A DNA stretch of 7,056 nt from Clostridia bacterium. GTDB taxonomy: Bacteria; Bacillota_A; Clostridia; Oscillospirales; CAG-382. Within the stretch, counting starts at the first letter, position 1; each line of letters begins with the position of its first letter. A program made the translations under genes and the position numbers. This document shows, in pieces, positions 1 through 6,092 of this stretch. The notes beneath the pieces were generated by a model. That model had not been told where the DNA came from. It saw only the letters and a list, made by a program, of their open reading frames with translations, and made no database searches. The stretch is taken from positions 1 through 7,056 of the forward strand of contig JAFWWX010000415.1 in NCBI GenBank assembly GCA_017517985.1, written 5' to 3'.

Positions 1-106
1 CATAAAAAACATTGTCAAGTATGGTAATAAAAAGGTTACAAAAAATTGTTCAAAAGAATATTGTATATGAAATTTGAAAAATCAACAATATAATTTAAAA
101 AAGTAC
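1..106. other. AT-rich non-coding leader, no gene seen
   Basis: Very AT-rich stretch upstream of the phoH promoter. The + strand frames are cut by stops. The longest open piece entering from the left edge runs from base 2 to a TGA at 68-70 (22 codons), so the last codons of an upstream gene cannot be excluded, but nothing in it is recognisable. A 7-bp A/T stem (97-103 with 110-116) overlaps the -35 region; it has almost no G or C and is not a convincing terminator. Confidence 0.5.
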
Positions 107-135
107 TTGCTTTTTTTGTAGATTTATAGTAAAAT
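107..135 (+). promoter_or_regulatory. Predicted sigma-A type promoter of the phoH operon
   Basis: A -35 box TTGCTT (107-112) is followed by exactly 17 bp and a -10 box TAAAAT (130-135). The first matches the TTGACA consensus at four of six positions, the second matches TATAAT at five of six. A run of seven Ts just after the -35 box fits AT-rich clostridial promoters. The transcript would start near 141-143, giving a leader of about 50 nt before the chosen phoH start. Prediction from sequence only. Confidence 0.65.
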
Positions 136-182
136 ATATTAGTATAATTGGGTTGTTATAACAATATTCGGTTAATTATTTT

Positions 183-187
183 AAGGA
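183..187 (+). promoter_or_regulatory. Shine-Dalgarno site that sets the phoH start
   Basis: AAGGA lies 8 nt before the ATG at 196. It favours that ATG over an in-frame TTG at 148, which has no comparable site and lies only a few bases past the predicted transcription start. An ATG at 188 directly behind the site is in another frame. Confidence 0.7.
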
Positions 188-195
188 ATGGGCGT

Positions 196-1170
196 ATGTC
201 AGAAAAAATTGTAAGAATAATCAATCCCGACACAATCAGGAATATACTTGGAAGTTTTGACTGTAATTCGGATATTATTGAAAAAGAGCTTGGCGTAACA
301 ATATCTGCTCTTGAAGACGGAATTAAAATTTCAGGTGCAGATTCTGAGGCTGTGAGAAAAGGTAACGTAGCTGTAGAGTATCTTTCAAGAATGGCGGAAT
401 TTAACCCTAATCTTGGCGAGCAGAATATAAGATATGTTCTAGGTATGGTTGTTGACGGTGAGGAAAATGAGCTGTCAAAGCTTTCCGGAGATTGTATATG
501 CATAACAAACAAAGGAAAGCCGATAAAGGCTAAAACTGTCGGACAGAAGAAATATGTTGATGCTATTAAGACCAATACAGTTGTATTTGGTGTAGGACCC
601 GCGGGCACAGGTAAAACATTTCTTGCCGTTGCAATGGCAGTAAATGCCCTTCGTGAAAAGCAGGTTGCAAGAATTATTCTTACAAGGCCGGCAGTTGAGG
701 CAGGAGAAAAACTCGGATTTCTTCCGGGAGATTTGCAAAATAAGATAGACCCGTATTTAAGACCTCTATATGATGCATTGTTTGAAATGCTGGGGGGCGA
801 AACCTTTGAAAAATACAAGGAAAAAGGTGTTATTGAGATTGCCCCTCTTGCATATATGAGAGGACGTACCCTTGATGATTCCTTTATAATTCTTGATGAA
901 GCACAGAATACTACACCGGAACAGATGAAAATGTTTTTGACACGTTTTGGCTTTGGCTCAAAAGCTGTTGTAACCGGTGATATAACCCAGATAGACTTGC
1001 CTGACGGCAAAAAATCTGGACTTGTTGATGCAATAAAAATCCTGAAAAACATTGAGGGAATAAGAACTCATAGATTTACAGATAAAGATGTTGTACGTCA
1101 CGCCCTTGTACAAAGGATTATTCAGGCTTATGAAAAGAATGCGCAAGTAAATAACACCACTAATAAATAG
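196..1170 (+). CDS. phoH: PhoH family ATPase (YbeZ type)
   Basis: Predicted 324-residue cytosolic P-loop ATPase of the PhoH/YbeZ family, close to the usual family length. Residues 1-80 match the N-terminal domain of the family, with the pattern LGSFDCNSDIIEKELGV at 18-34. The ATPase core has a Walker A motif GPAGTGKT at 134-141, the family block TRPAVEAGEKLGFLPG at 163-178, a Walker B motif IILDEAQN at 231-238 and a sensor-like VVTGDITQ at 258-265. No key residue appears to be missing. In other bacteria YbeZ is a partner of the endoribonuclease YbeY in 16S rRNA processing and RNA metabolism; its exact RNA-related activity is not settled. The YbeY part of the next gene starts 14 bp downstream, so the two are almost surely cotranscribed from the promoter at 107-135. 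The start rests on the AAGGA site at 183-187; an upstream TTG at 148 would add 16 residues that do not look like the family. The name phoH comes from phosphate-regulated E. coli phoH and does not imply phosphate control here. Confidence 0.95.
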   Translation: MSEKIVRIINPDTIRNILGSFDCNSDIIEKELGVTISALEDGIKISGADSEAVRKGNVAVEYLSRMAEFNPNLGEQNIRYVLGMVVDGEENELSKLSGDCICITNKGKPIKAKTVGQKKYVDAIKTNTVVFGVGPAGTGKTFLAVAMAVNALREKQVARIILTRPAVEAGEKLGFLPGDLQNKIDPYLRPLYDALFEMLGGETFEKYKEKGVIEIAPLAYMRGRTLDDSFIILDEAQNTTPEQMKMFLTRFGFGSKAVVTGDITQIDLPDGKKSGLVDAIKILKNIEGIRTHRFTDKDVVRHALVQRIIQAYEKNAQVNNTTNK

Positions 1171-1184
1171 ATAAGGCAGAGAAT

Positions 1185-2624
1185 ATGAAAAATAAAATAT
1201 ATACAAAAAACGAACAAAAAATAATGTCGGTTACGCCGGCAATGCGTGCTCTTGTAAAGCGTGCAATAAATAACGCACTTGAATATGAAGAGGTTGAATT
1301 TGACTGCGAGATTTCTGTAACCTTTACAGATAACAACGGTATTCATACACTTAACAGGGATTACAGAGGAAAGGATGCTCCTACCGATGTTCTTTCTTTC
1401 CCGCTACTTGAAAATGGTGAAATCGACGAGGATGACATAATTGAGGGCGAGCCTTTGGCACTTGGAGATATTGTCATATCTGTGGAAAAAGCGATAAGCC
1501 AGGCAAATGAATACGGACATTCCTTTGAAAGAGAAATATGTTTCCTTACAGTACACTCTGTGCTTCACCTTCTTGGTTATGACCACGAGCAGAGCAAACA
1601 GGACGAAGATTATATGAACGAATCCTGTGAAGAAATTCTTGTCGGCATGGGACTTGCAAGAGAGGGTTATGAACAGGAGAAGAAGAGAAAGCAGGAAGAA
1701 AAGCTAAATTCAATGCTTAAAAATTCTGCATACGAGGTTAAAAAGACTGCATTTATCGCACTTATTGGTCGACCCAATGTTGGCAAAAGCACTCTTATGA
1801 ACACAATAATCGGAGAAAAGGTTGCAATTGTATCCAACAAACCCCAAACTACACGAAACAGAATAACCGGTATATATACACAGGGCGACAGTCAATATGT
1901 ATTTCTTGACACTCCCGGTATGCACAAGCCCAAAACAAAGCTCGGTGAGTATATGATGAAATCTGCTGACGAAACACTTTCCGGAACAGATGTGATAGTT
2001 TATATGGTGGAATCCGGTCAGATTCCTGAAAAGGCAGATATGCAGATTGTTGAGAAAATAAAGCATGCGAATATTCCGACACTTCTTGTAATAAATAAGA
2101 TTGATGCTGGAAAGCGCGATAAGCTACTTCTTACAATAGACAAGTTTTCAAAACTCCACGATTTTATATCTGTTATTCCGATATCCGCTCTTTTCAATGA
2201 CGGCGTTAATATTGTTATGGATGAACTTAAGCCATACCTTAAAGAGGAACGCTGGTATTTCCCTGATGACCTTATAACAGATATGCCGGAAAGAGAAATA
2301 TGCTCTGAAATTATAAGAGAAAAGATACTCCGCACCCTTGACGAAGAAATACCTCACGGAACTGCAGTTGTTATAGAGGACTTCAAGGAAGGCTCAAAGC
2401 TTATTGAAATAAGAGCTGAAATATACTGCGAAAAAAATGCCCATAAGAAGATTATTATAGGTAAAAACGGTGAAACACTTAAAAAGATTGCTACATATGC
2501 AAGAGAGGATATGGAGTCATTCTTCGGACAGAAGGTATATCTCAACCTTTGGGTAAAGGTAAAGGAAAACTGGAGAGACAGCGAACTACACCTTAATCGT
2601 CTGGGCTTTAAAAAAGAAAACTAA
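1185..2624 (+). CDS. ybeY-era: YbeY-Era fusion: rRNA maturation endoribonuclease joined to 30S assembly GTPase
   Basis: One uninterrupted frame of 479 residues holds two proteins that are separate in most bacteria. Residues 1 to about 160 are YbeY, a zinc-dependent endoribonuclease of 16S rRNA 3'-end maturation and ribosome quality control: the conserved block LNRDYRGKDAPTDVLSFP is at 56-73, and the metal-binding histidines are H124, H128 and H134 in HSVLHLLGYDH. A charged linker rich in Lys and Glu spans about 161-180. Residues from about 186 to 479 are a complete Era: G1 GRPNVGKS at 195-202, switch region with TT at 222-223, G3 DTPG at 242-245, G4 NKID at 304-307, G5 SAL at 334-336 and a C-terminal KH domain with GKNGETLKKIA at 426-436. 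Era binds near the 16S rRNA 3' end during 30S assembly. Both halves have about normal length, so both are probably active. The ATG at 1185 has AAGG 8 nt upstream (1173-1176), and the first residues align with YbeY N-termini. UniProt has automatic entries naming YbeY/Era fusions in Firmicutes, from memory and not checked. A sequencing error merging two genes is possible but less likely, since the linker is open and coding-like. Confidence 0.93.
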   Translation: MKNKIYTKNEQKIMSVTPAMRALVKRAINNALEYEEVEFDCEISVTFTDNNGIHTLNRDYRGKDAPTDVLSFPLLENGEIDEDDIIEGEPLALGDIVISVEKAISQANEYGHSFEREICFLTVHSVLHLLGYDHEQSKQDEDYMNESCEEILVGMGLAREGYEQEKKRKQEEKLNSMLKNSAYEVKKTAFIALIGRPNVGKSTLMNTIIGEKVAIVSNKPQTTRNRITGIYTQGDSQYVFLDTPGMHKPKTKLGEYMMKSADETLSGTDVIVYMVESGQIPEKADMQIVEKIKHANIPTLLVINKIDAGKRDKLLLTIDKFSKLHDFISVIPISALFNDGVNIVMDELKPYLKEERWYFPDDLITDMPEREICSEIIREKILRTLDEEIPHGTAVVIEDFKEGSKLIEIRAEIYCEKNAHKKIIIGKNGETLKKIATYAREDMESFFGQKVYLNLWVKVKENWRDSELHLNRLGFKKEN

Positions 2625-2646
2625 CATTATAAAAGAAAACTAACAT
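2612..2646 (+). repeat. Short tandem duplication across the era stop codon
   Basis: A 16-bp string reading AAAAGAAAACTAACAT occurs at 2612-2627 and again, identical, at 2631-2646 (period 19 bp). The first copy encodes the last residues of the Era part and its TAA stop (2622-2624). The second lies in the spacer just before the recO ribosome binding site AAAGGA (2647-2652). It looks like a recent slipped-strand or tandem duplication that lengthened the era-recO gap to 36 bp. No function is evident. Confidence 0.85.
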
Positions 2647-2660
2647 AAAGGATTCTTGAA

Positions 2661-3440
2661 ATGGCATATGATTTAACACTTGACGGCATAGTAGTAAAGG
2701 AATTGCCGCTTAACGACAACGACAAGCTTCTTACGATAATAACCGGTAAGCGTGGAAAAATGACAGTACTTGCAAAGGGAATAAAGGCAGTCAATAGCAA
2801 AAGAGCTGCCGGAGCCAATCTGTTTTGTTATTCCGAATTTTGCTTTGTAAAACGCGATGACCGTCTATGGCTTGATGCAATAGAAGTAAAAGATACCTTT
2901 TCCGGACTTTCAGAAGATATTGAAGCTGTAGCACTTGCGTCATATTTCTGCGAAGTCGCATGCGAGGTATGTGTTGAAGAAAGTGATGAATCAGAGATGC
3001 TTCGTCTCATTCTTAACTGCCTGTATGCTCTTGCAAATTTGAGAAGCAAACCAAAGTGGATGATAAAAGCGGCATTTGAACTTCAGACAATGTGTATACA
3101 GGGATTTGCACCTAACTTTGATTCCTGTGCAATCTGCGGCGCAGATACAAAGTCTATAGCGAAAAACATAATATTCGAGCTTGTACAGGGTGGATTTGTA
3201 TGTGACAAGTGCAGTATGGATGAGATGTTTGAGCCGTCAAAGGATGGTTATATCATATCAAGAGATACATATGATGCCGTTAAATACATATGTAATTCAA
3301 CCCAGGGGAAAATGCTATCTTTTACATTGCCGAATTACTCTCAAAAAGAGTTTTCTAAAATATGTGAGCAATATATGATGGTTCATACTGAAAAAAGATT
3401 TAAGTCATTAGATTATTATACGAAAAATTTTTGTAAATAA
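2661..3440 (+). CDS. recO: DNA repair protein RecO
   Basis: Predicted 259-residue RecO, at the normal length for Firmicutes. RecO acts in the RecFOR pathway: it binds SSB-coated single-stranded DNA, anneals complementary strands and, with RecR, helps load RecA at gaps and stalled forks. Residues 1 to about 80 fit the N-terminal OB fold, with the typical opening of the family (DGIVVKELPLNDNDKLLTI, 8-26) and RGKMTVLAKG at 31-40. The helical part follows and carries a four-cysteine zinc site, C156 and C159 in CAICG and C181 and C184 in CDKC, as in Gram-positive and Deinococcus-type RecO. The ATG at 2661 has AAAGGA (2647-2652) 8 nt upstream. recO directly after era is a common Firmicutes order, so cotranscription with phoH and ybeY-era is likely. 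The last codons and the stop form the left arm of the inverted repeat at 3435-3494. Confidence 0.93.
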   Translation: MAYDLTLDGIVVKELPLNDNDKLLTIITGKRGKMTVLAKGIKAVNSKRAAGANLFCYSEFCFVKRDDRLWLDAIEVKDTFSGLSEDIEAVALASYFCEVACEVCVEESDESEMLRLILNCLYALANLRSKPKWMIKAAFELQTMCIQGFAPNFDSCAICGADTKSIAKNIIFELVQGGFVCDKCSMDEMFEPSKDGYIISRDTYDAVKYICNSTQGKMLSFTLPNYSQKEFSKICEQYMMVHTEKRFKSLDYYTKNFCK

Positions 3441-3494
3441 GCCGTATAAAAGAAACTTATTTGCCGAAGTTAAAATTTCAAAAACGGCTTATTT
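3435..3494. repeat. 11-bp inverted repeat spanning the recO stop codon; possible hairpin or weak terminator
   Basis: AAATAAGCCGT at 3435-3445 is the exact reverse complement of ACGGCTTATTT at 3484-3494. The recO TAA stop (3438-3440) lies inside the left arm. The 38-nt loop can form its own small stem, AACTT (3454-3458) with AAGTT (3467-3471), which would bring the outer arms together. The right arm ends in TTATTT, a poor U-tract, so it could weaken transcription into mutS2, protect the 3' end of the upstream mRNA, or be a protein site. I see no target-site duplication to suggest a mobile element. The repeat is plain in the sequence; its role is inference. Confidence 0.6.
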
Positions 3495-3522
3495 CAAAGG
3501 TTGAATATAAAACTATTTACAC

Positions 3523-3537
3523 AGCACACCTGGTGCT
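3523..3537 (+). promoter_or_regulatory. Small hairpin just before the mutS2 ribosome binding site
   Basis: AGCAC (3523-3527) pairs with GTGCT (3533-3537) around a 5-nt loop, ending 7 nt before the AAAGGA site of mutS2. It is the most GC-rich patch in an otherwise AT-rich gap. It could modulate translation start or mark a DNA site, but a 5-bp stem can occur by chance. Confidence 0.3.
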
Positions 3538-3544
3538 ATATTTG

Positions 3545-3550
3545 AAAGGA
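3545..3550 (+). promoter_or_regulatory. Shine-Dalgarno site of mutS2 with unusually short spacing
   Basis: AAAGGA is separated from the ATG at 3554 by only 3 nt, against 8 nt for phoH and recO in this window. No other ATG, GTG or TTG in frame before the conserved part of the protein has a better site, so this ATG remains the best start. The tight spacing may lower translation. Confidence 0.5.
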
Positions 3551-3553
3551 AAT

Positions 3554-6016
3554 ATGAATACAAACTTTGAAGAAAGCAGAATCTTTACTTCCGATTCTGT
3601 AAACAGTATATCCTTTGACGGTTTTAAACGTGCTGTCAGGACGCTTGAATTTGATAAGATATTGAATATGCTTGCTGACTGTGCGCCCTTCGAAGGATGT
3701 ATTGAAGTAATAAATTCAATAACTCCTTCAGTCTCCCGTGATTTTATTGTCACAATGCAGAAGCAAACAACAGAGGCAAGAAATCTTGTAAATACTAAAG
3801 GAACTCCGTCATTTGGCGGAATAAAAGATATATCAAATGCTCTTTTTCGGGCAGAAAAGGGAGCTTGTCTTAATACTCTTGAGCTTCTTTCTGTAGCTGA
3901 TGTTTTAAGAGCTGTATCCTCTGTAACCGGTTATTTCGGTCAAAATATCACTCCCGATTCAAGCCTTTACGAATTTTCCTCAAGGCTTGTGCCTAACAAA
4001 TATCTTTATGAATCAATAACAAATGCGGTAATCGGAGAAGACCTTATTTCCGATACTGCAACAAGTGAGCTTTATGATATACGCCGCAAAATGAAAAATG
4101 CGGGAAGTAAAGCCAAGGATTGCCTACAGAGATATGTTTCGGGAGAGTACTCAAAATATCTTCAGGAAAATATTATCACTATGCGTAACGGCAGATATGT
4201 AATTCCTGTCCGTGCAGAGTATAAAAATGAGATTAAAGGTCTTGTACACGATACTTCTTCTTCAGGTGCAACACTGTTTATTGAGCCTATGGCAGTTGTT
4301 GAGGCAAATAACGAGCTTCGTATGCTTGAAATCAAAGAACAGGCAGAAATTGAAAAGATTTTGTTTCATCTGACAAGTGAGGTTTCAAGATTCTCTGATG
4401 TGTTGAAAATAGATTACAGCATACTTTGTGACCTTGGAGTCGTTTTTGCAAAGGCGGAACTTTCGTTTAGAATGAATGGAGTTTCCCCGATAATTACATC
4501 GAGAAAAAATATAATCCTTAAAAAAGCACGGCATCCTTTGCTTGATAAGGAAAAAGTGGTGCCTATAGATGTATCTATCGGTAACGGATATTCAATGCTT
4601 ATTGTAACAGGACCAAATACCGGAGGGAAAACAGTAACTCTCAAAACACTTGGACTGTTCTCAATAATGGCTCAATCCGGACTCCATATACCCTGTGATG
4701 ACGGTTCTGTTGTTCCTGTTTTTACAAATATTCTTGCAGATATAGGTGATGAGCAGAGTATTGAGCAGTCTTTGTCGACATTTTCTGCCCACATGGTAAA
4801 TATTGTTGATATACTCGGAAAAGTAACTGATACTTCACTGGTTCTTTTTGATGAACTTGGTGCAGGTACTGACCCTATTGAGGGTGCGGCCCTTGCCGAA
4901 GCAATACTTGAGAAAATAAGAAACATGGGATGTCTATGTGCTGCAACAACTCACTATGCCGAACTTAAAGCATATGCACTTGAAACAGAGGGTGTTTCCA
5001 ATGCTTCGTGTGAATTTAATATTGAAACACTTAGTCCCACATATAAGCTGACAATCGGACTTCCGGGACGCTCTAATGCGTTTGCTATAGCTGAAAGACT
5101 CGGACTCGACAGAACAATCATAACTGCGGCAAATGATTATGTTCCTGGAGCATCAAGGCGTTTCGAGGAAGTAGTAAATGAGCTTGAAAATGCAAGAAGC
5201 GGACTTGAAAAGGAAAGAGAGCAGGCAAGAAAGCTTAAGGAAGAGCTGAAGGAAGCAAAAGAACGTGCGAAAAAGGACAGGGAAGAGCTGAATCAGAAAA
5301 TTTCCGATCTTGAAGCAAAGGCAGAACGAGAGGCAAGAAGATTGATTGATTCAGCAAAGGCTGCTTCAGATTATATTTTTGAAGAGCTTGATGAAATTAG
5401 GCGAAAAAAAGAGGCAGAGGATTTTGCAAAAGCAATTGCTCAAAGTAAAGCGAATGTTGCAGCAAAAGTCAAGCAAGCAAGCGATAAGCTTGGTATCAAC
5501 CTTGAAAGAGCAGAGACAATATATAAGCCATCGAGAGAATTTAAACAAGGCGATGAAATTCTTGTTTATGACCTTAAACAAAAGGGAAAGATTTTAAAGA
5601 TTGATAAAGACCAGTATTACGTTCAGATAGGATACGCAAAGCTTAAAACAAATAAAGAAAACCTACGGCTTCTTATAGATATTGAAGAAGATGATTCTGC
5701 AAAGAAAAAGAAGGCAAGTACAATGCGAAAGGTCAATAGAAACGGTATGGCTACCCCTGCGGTATCAAGGGATATCCGTTCGGAGATAGATGTCAGAGGA
5801 ATGATTGGCGATGATGCATGGCTTACTGTTGATAAGTATATTGATAATGCTGTTCTTGCGAATCTCGGCTCAGTTACCGTTATACATGGAAAAGGTACAG
5901 GTGCATTGCGTGCGGCAATAACACAAAGATTAAGACGCGATAAGAGGGTTGACTCCTTCCGCTCCGGCGCATACGGAGAAGGGGATAGCGGTGTAACTGT
6001 TATAACGCTTAAGTAG
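3554..6016 (+). CDS. mutS2: MutS2: ABC ATPase with Smr endonuclease domain
   Basis: Predicted 820-residue MutS2, slightly longer than the roughly 780-790 residues usual for the family because of about 28 extra N-terminal residues before the conserved RTLEFDKIL (29-37). The core and clamp-like region (40-340) precedes the ATPase: Walker A GPNTGGKT at 353-360, a signature-like STFSAHM at 408-414, Walker B LVLFDELGAGTDP at 429-441 with D433 and E434, and the switch histidine H467 in THY. A long charged coiled coil spans about 535-640, a small beta-rich KOW-like part about 663-705, and a C-terminal Smr domain 740-820 with DVRGM (746-750) and HGKGTG (778-783). The mismatch-recognition domain of MutS is absent, as in all MutS2. 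The family suppresses recombination in Helicobacter, and in Bacillus subtilis MutS2 acts on collided ribosomes. The ATG at 3554 was chosen for the AAAGGA site; a TTG at 3461 would add 31 residues unlike the family. It follows recO by 113 bp and may be cotranscribed or have a weak promoter of its own. Confidence 0.93.
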   Translation: MNTNFEESRIFTSDSVNSISFDGFKRAVRTLEFDKILNMLADCAPFEGCIEVINSITPSVSRDFIVTMQKQTTEARNLVNTKGTPSFGGIKDISNALFRAEKGACLNTLELLSVADVLRAVSSVTGYFGQNITPDSSLYEFSSRLVPNKYLYESITNAVIGEDLISDTATSELYDIRRKMKNAGSKAKDCLQRYVSGEYSKYLQENIITMRNGRYVIPVRAEYKNEIKGLVHDTSSSGATLFIEPMAVVEANNELRMLEIKEQAEIEKILFHLTSEVSRFSDVLKIDYSILCDLGVVFAKAELSFRMNGVSPIITSRKNIILKKARHPLLDKEKVVPIDVSIGNGYSMLIVTGPNTGGKTVTLKTLGLFSIMAQSGLHIPCDDGSVVPVFTNILADIGDEQSIEQSLSTFSAHMVNIVDILGKVTDTSLVLFDELGAGTDPIEGAALAEAILEKIRNMGCLCAATTHYAELKAYALETEGVSNASCEFNIETLSPTYKLTIGLPGRSNAFAIAERLGLDRTIITAANDYVPGASRRFEEVVNELENARSGLEKEREQARKLKEELKEAKERAKKDREELNQKISDLEAKAEREARRLIDSAKAASDYIFEELDEIRRKKEAEDFAKAIAQSKANVAAKVKQASDKLGINLERAETIYKPSREFKQGDEILVYDLKQKGKILKIDKDQYYVQIGYAKLKTNKENLRLLIDIEEDDSAKKKKASTMRKVNRNGMATPAVSRDIRSEIDVRGMIGDDAWLTVDKYIDNAVLANLGSVTVIHGKGTGALRAAITQRLRRDKRVDSFRSGAYGEGDSGVTVITLK

Positions 6017-6020
6017 CAAT

Positions 6021-6053
6021 ACTGTCTTTCTTATAAACAATTGTCGAAACAGT
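6021..6053. repeat. Imperfect inverted repeat between mutS2 and the rhamnulokinase gene
   Basis: ACTGT (6021-6025) pairs with ACAGT (6049-6053), and TTC (6028-6030) with GAA (6046-6048) after a 2-nt bulge. In the middle lies the perfect 8-bp palindrome ACAATTGT (6037-6044). No U-tract follows, so it is not a standard terminator. Its place directly upstream of a sugar-catabolic gene makes an operator for a rhamnose regulator conceivable. A weak promoter could be TTGTCG (6041-6046), 17 bp, TAATAA (6064-6069), but the -10 match is poor. The whole gap is 76 bp and otherwise only A/T-rich. Confidence 0.3.
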
Positions 6054-6092
6054 AAAATTAAAATAATAAAATAAAGTATATTGGAGGAAATT

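Noticed and set aside
21..77. 18-codon open frame starting ATG in the leader
   Set aside because: No ribosome binding site, upstream of the predicted promoter, and composition is what AT-rich DNA gives by chance.
97..116. A-run/T-run stem as a terminator of an upstream gene
   Set aside because: Only one G-C pair in the stem, and the T-run lies in the stem itself and overlaps the likely -35 box; a promoter reading fits better.
148..195. TTG start giving phoH 16 extra residues
   Set aside because: It has no Shine-Dalgarno site, lies a few bases from the predicted transcription start, and the ATG at 196 has AAGGA at good spacing.
156..1052. Long antisense open frame of 298 codons opposite phoH
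   Set aside because: It lies entirely inside a clear PhoH gene, is rich in Ser, Phe and Ile with no recognisable motif, and looks like the mirror of phoH codon use.
3435..3494. Inverted repeat as a miniature transposable element
   Set aside because: Flanks show no target-site duplication and the left arm is part of the recO coding end, so a simple hairpin is the safer reading.
3501..3542. Promoter for mutS2 (TTTACA at 3516-3521 with TATATT at 3537-3542)
   Set aside because: The spacer is only 15 bp and the transcript would begin at about the ribosome binding site; too weak to call.
5160..5480. Repeated GAAGAGCTGAA-like strings as a DNA repeat
   Set aside because: They encode the Glu/Lys/Arg-rich coiled coil of MutS2, and the similarity is explained by amino acid bias.
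6017..6060. Rho-independent terminator after mutS2
   Set aside because: The dyad is short and bulged and is followed by A-rich, not T-rich, sequence on the + strand.
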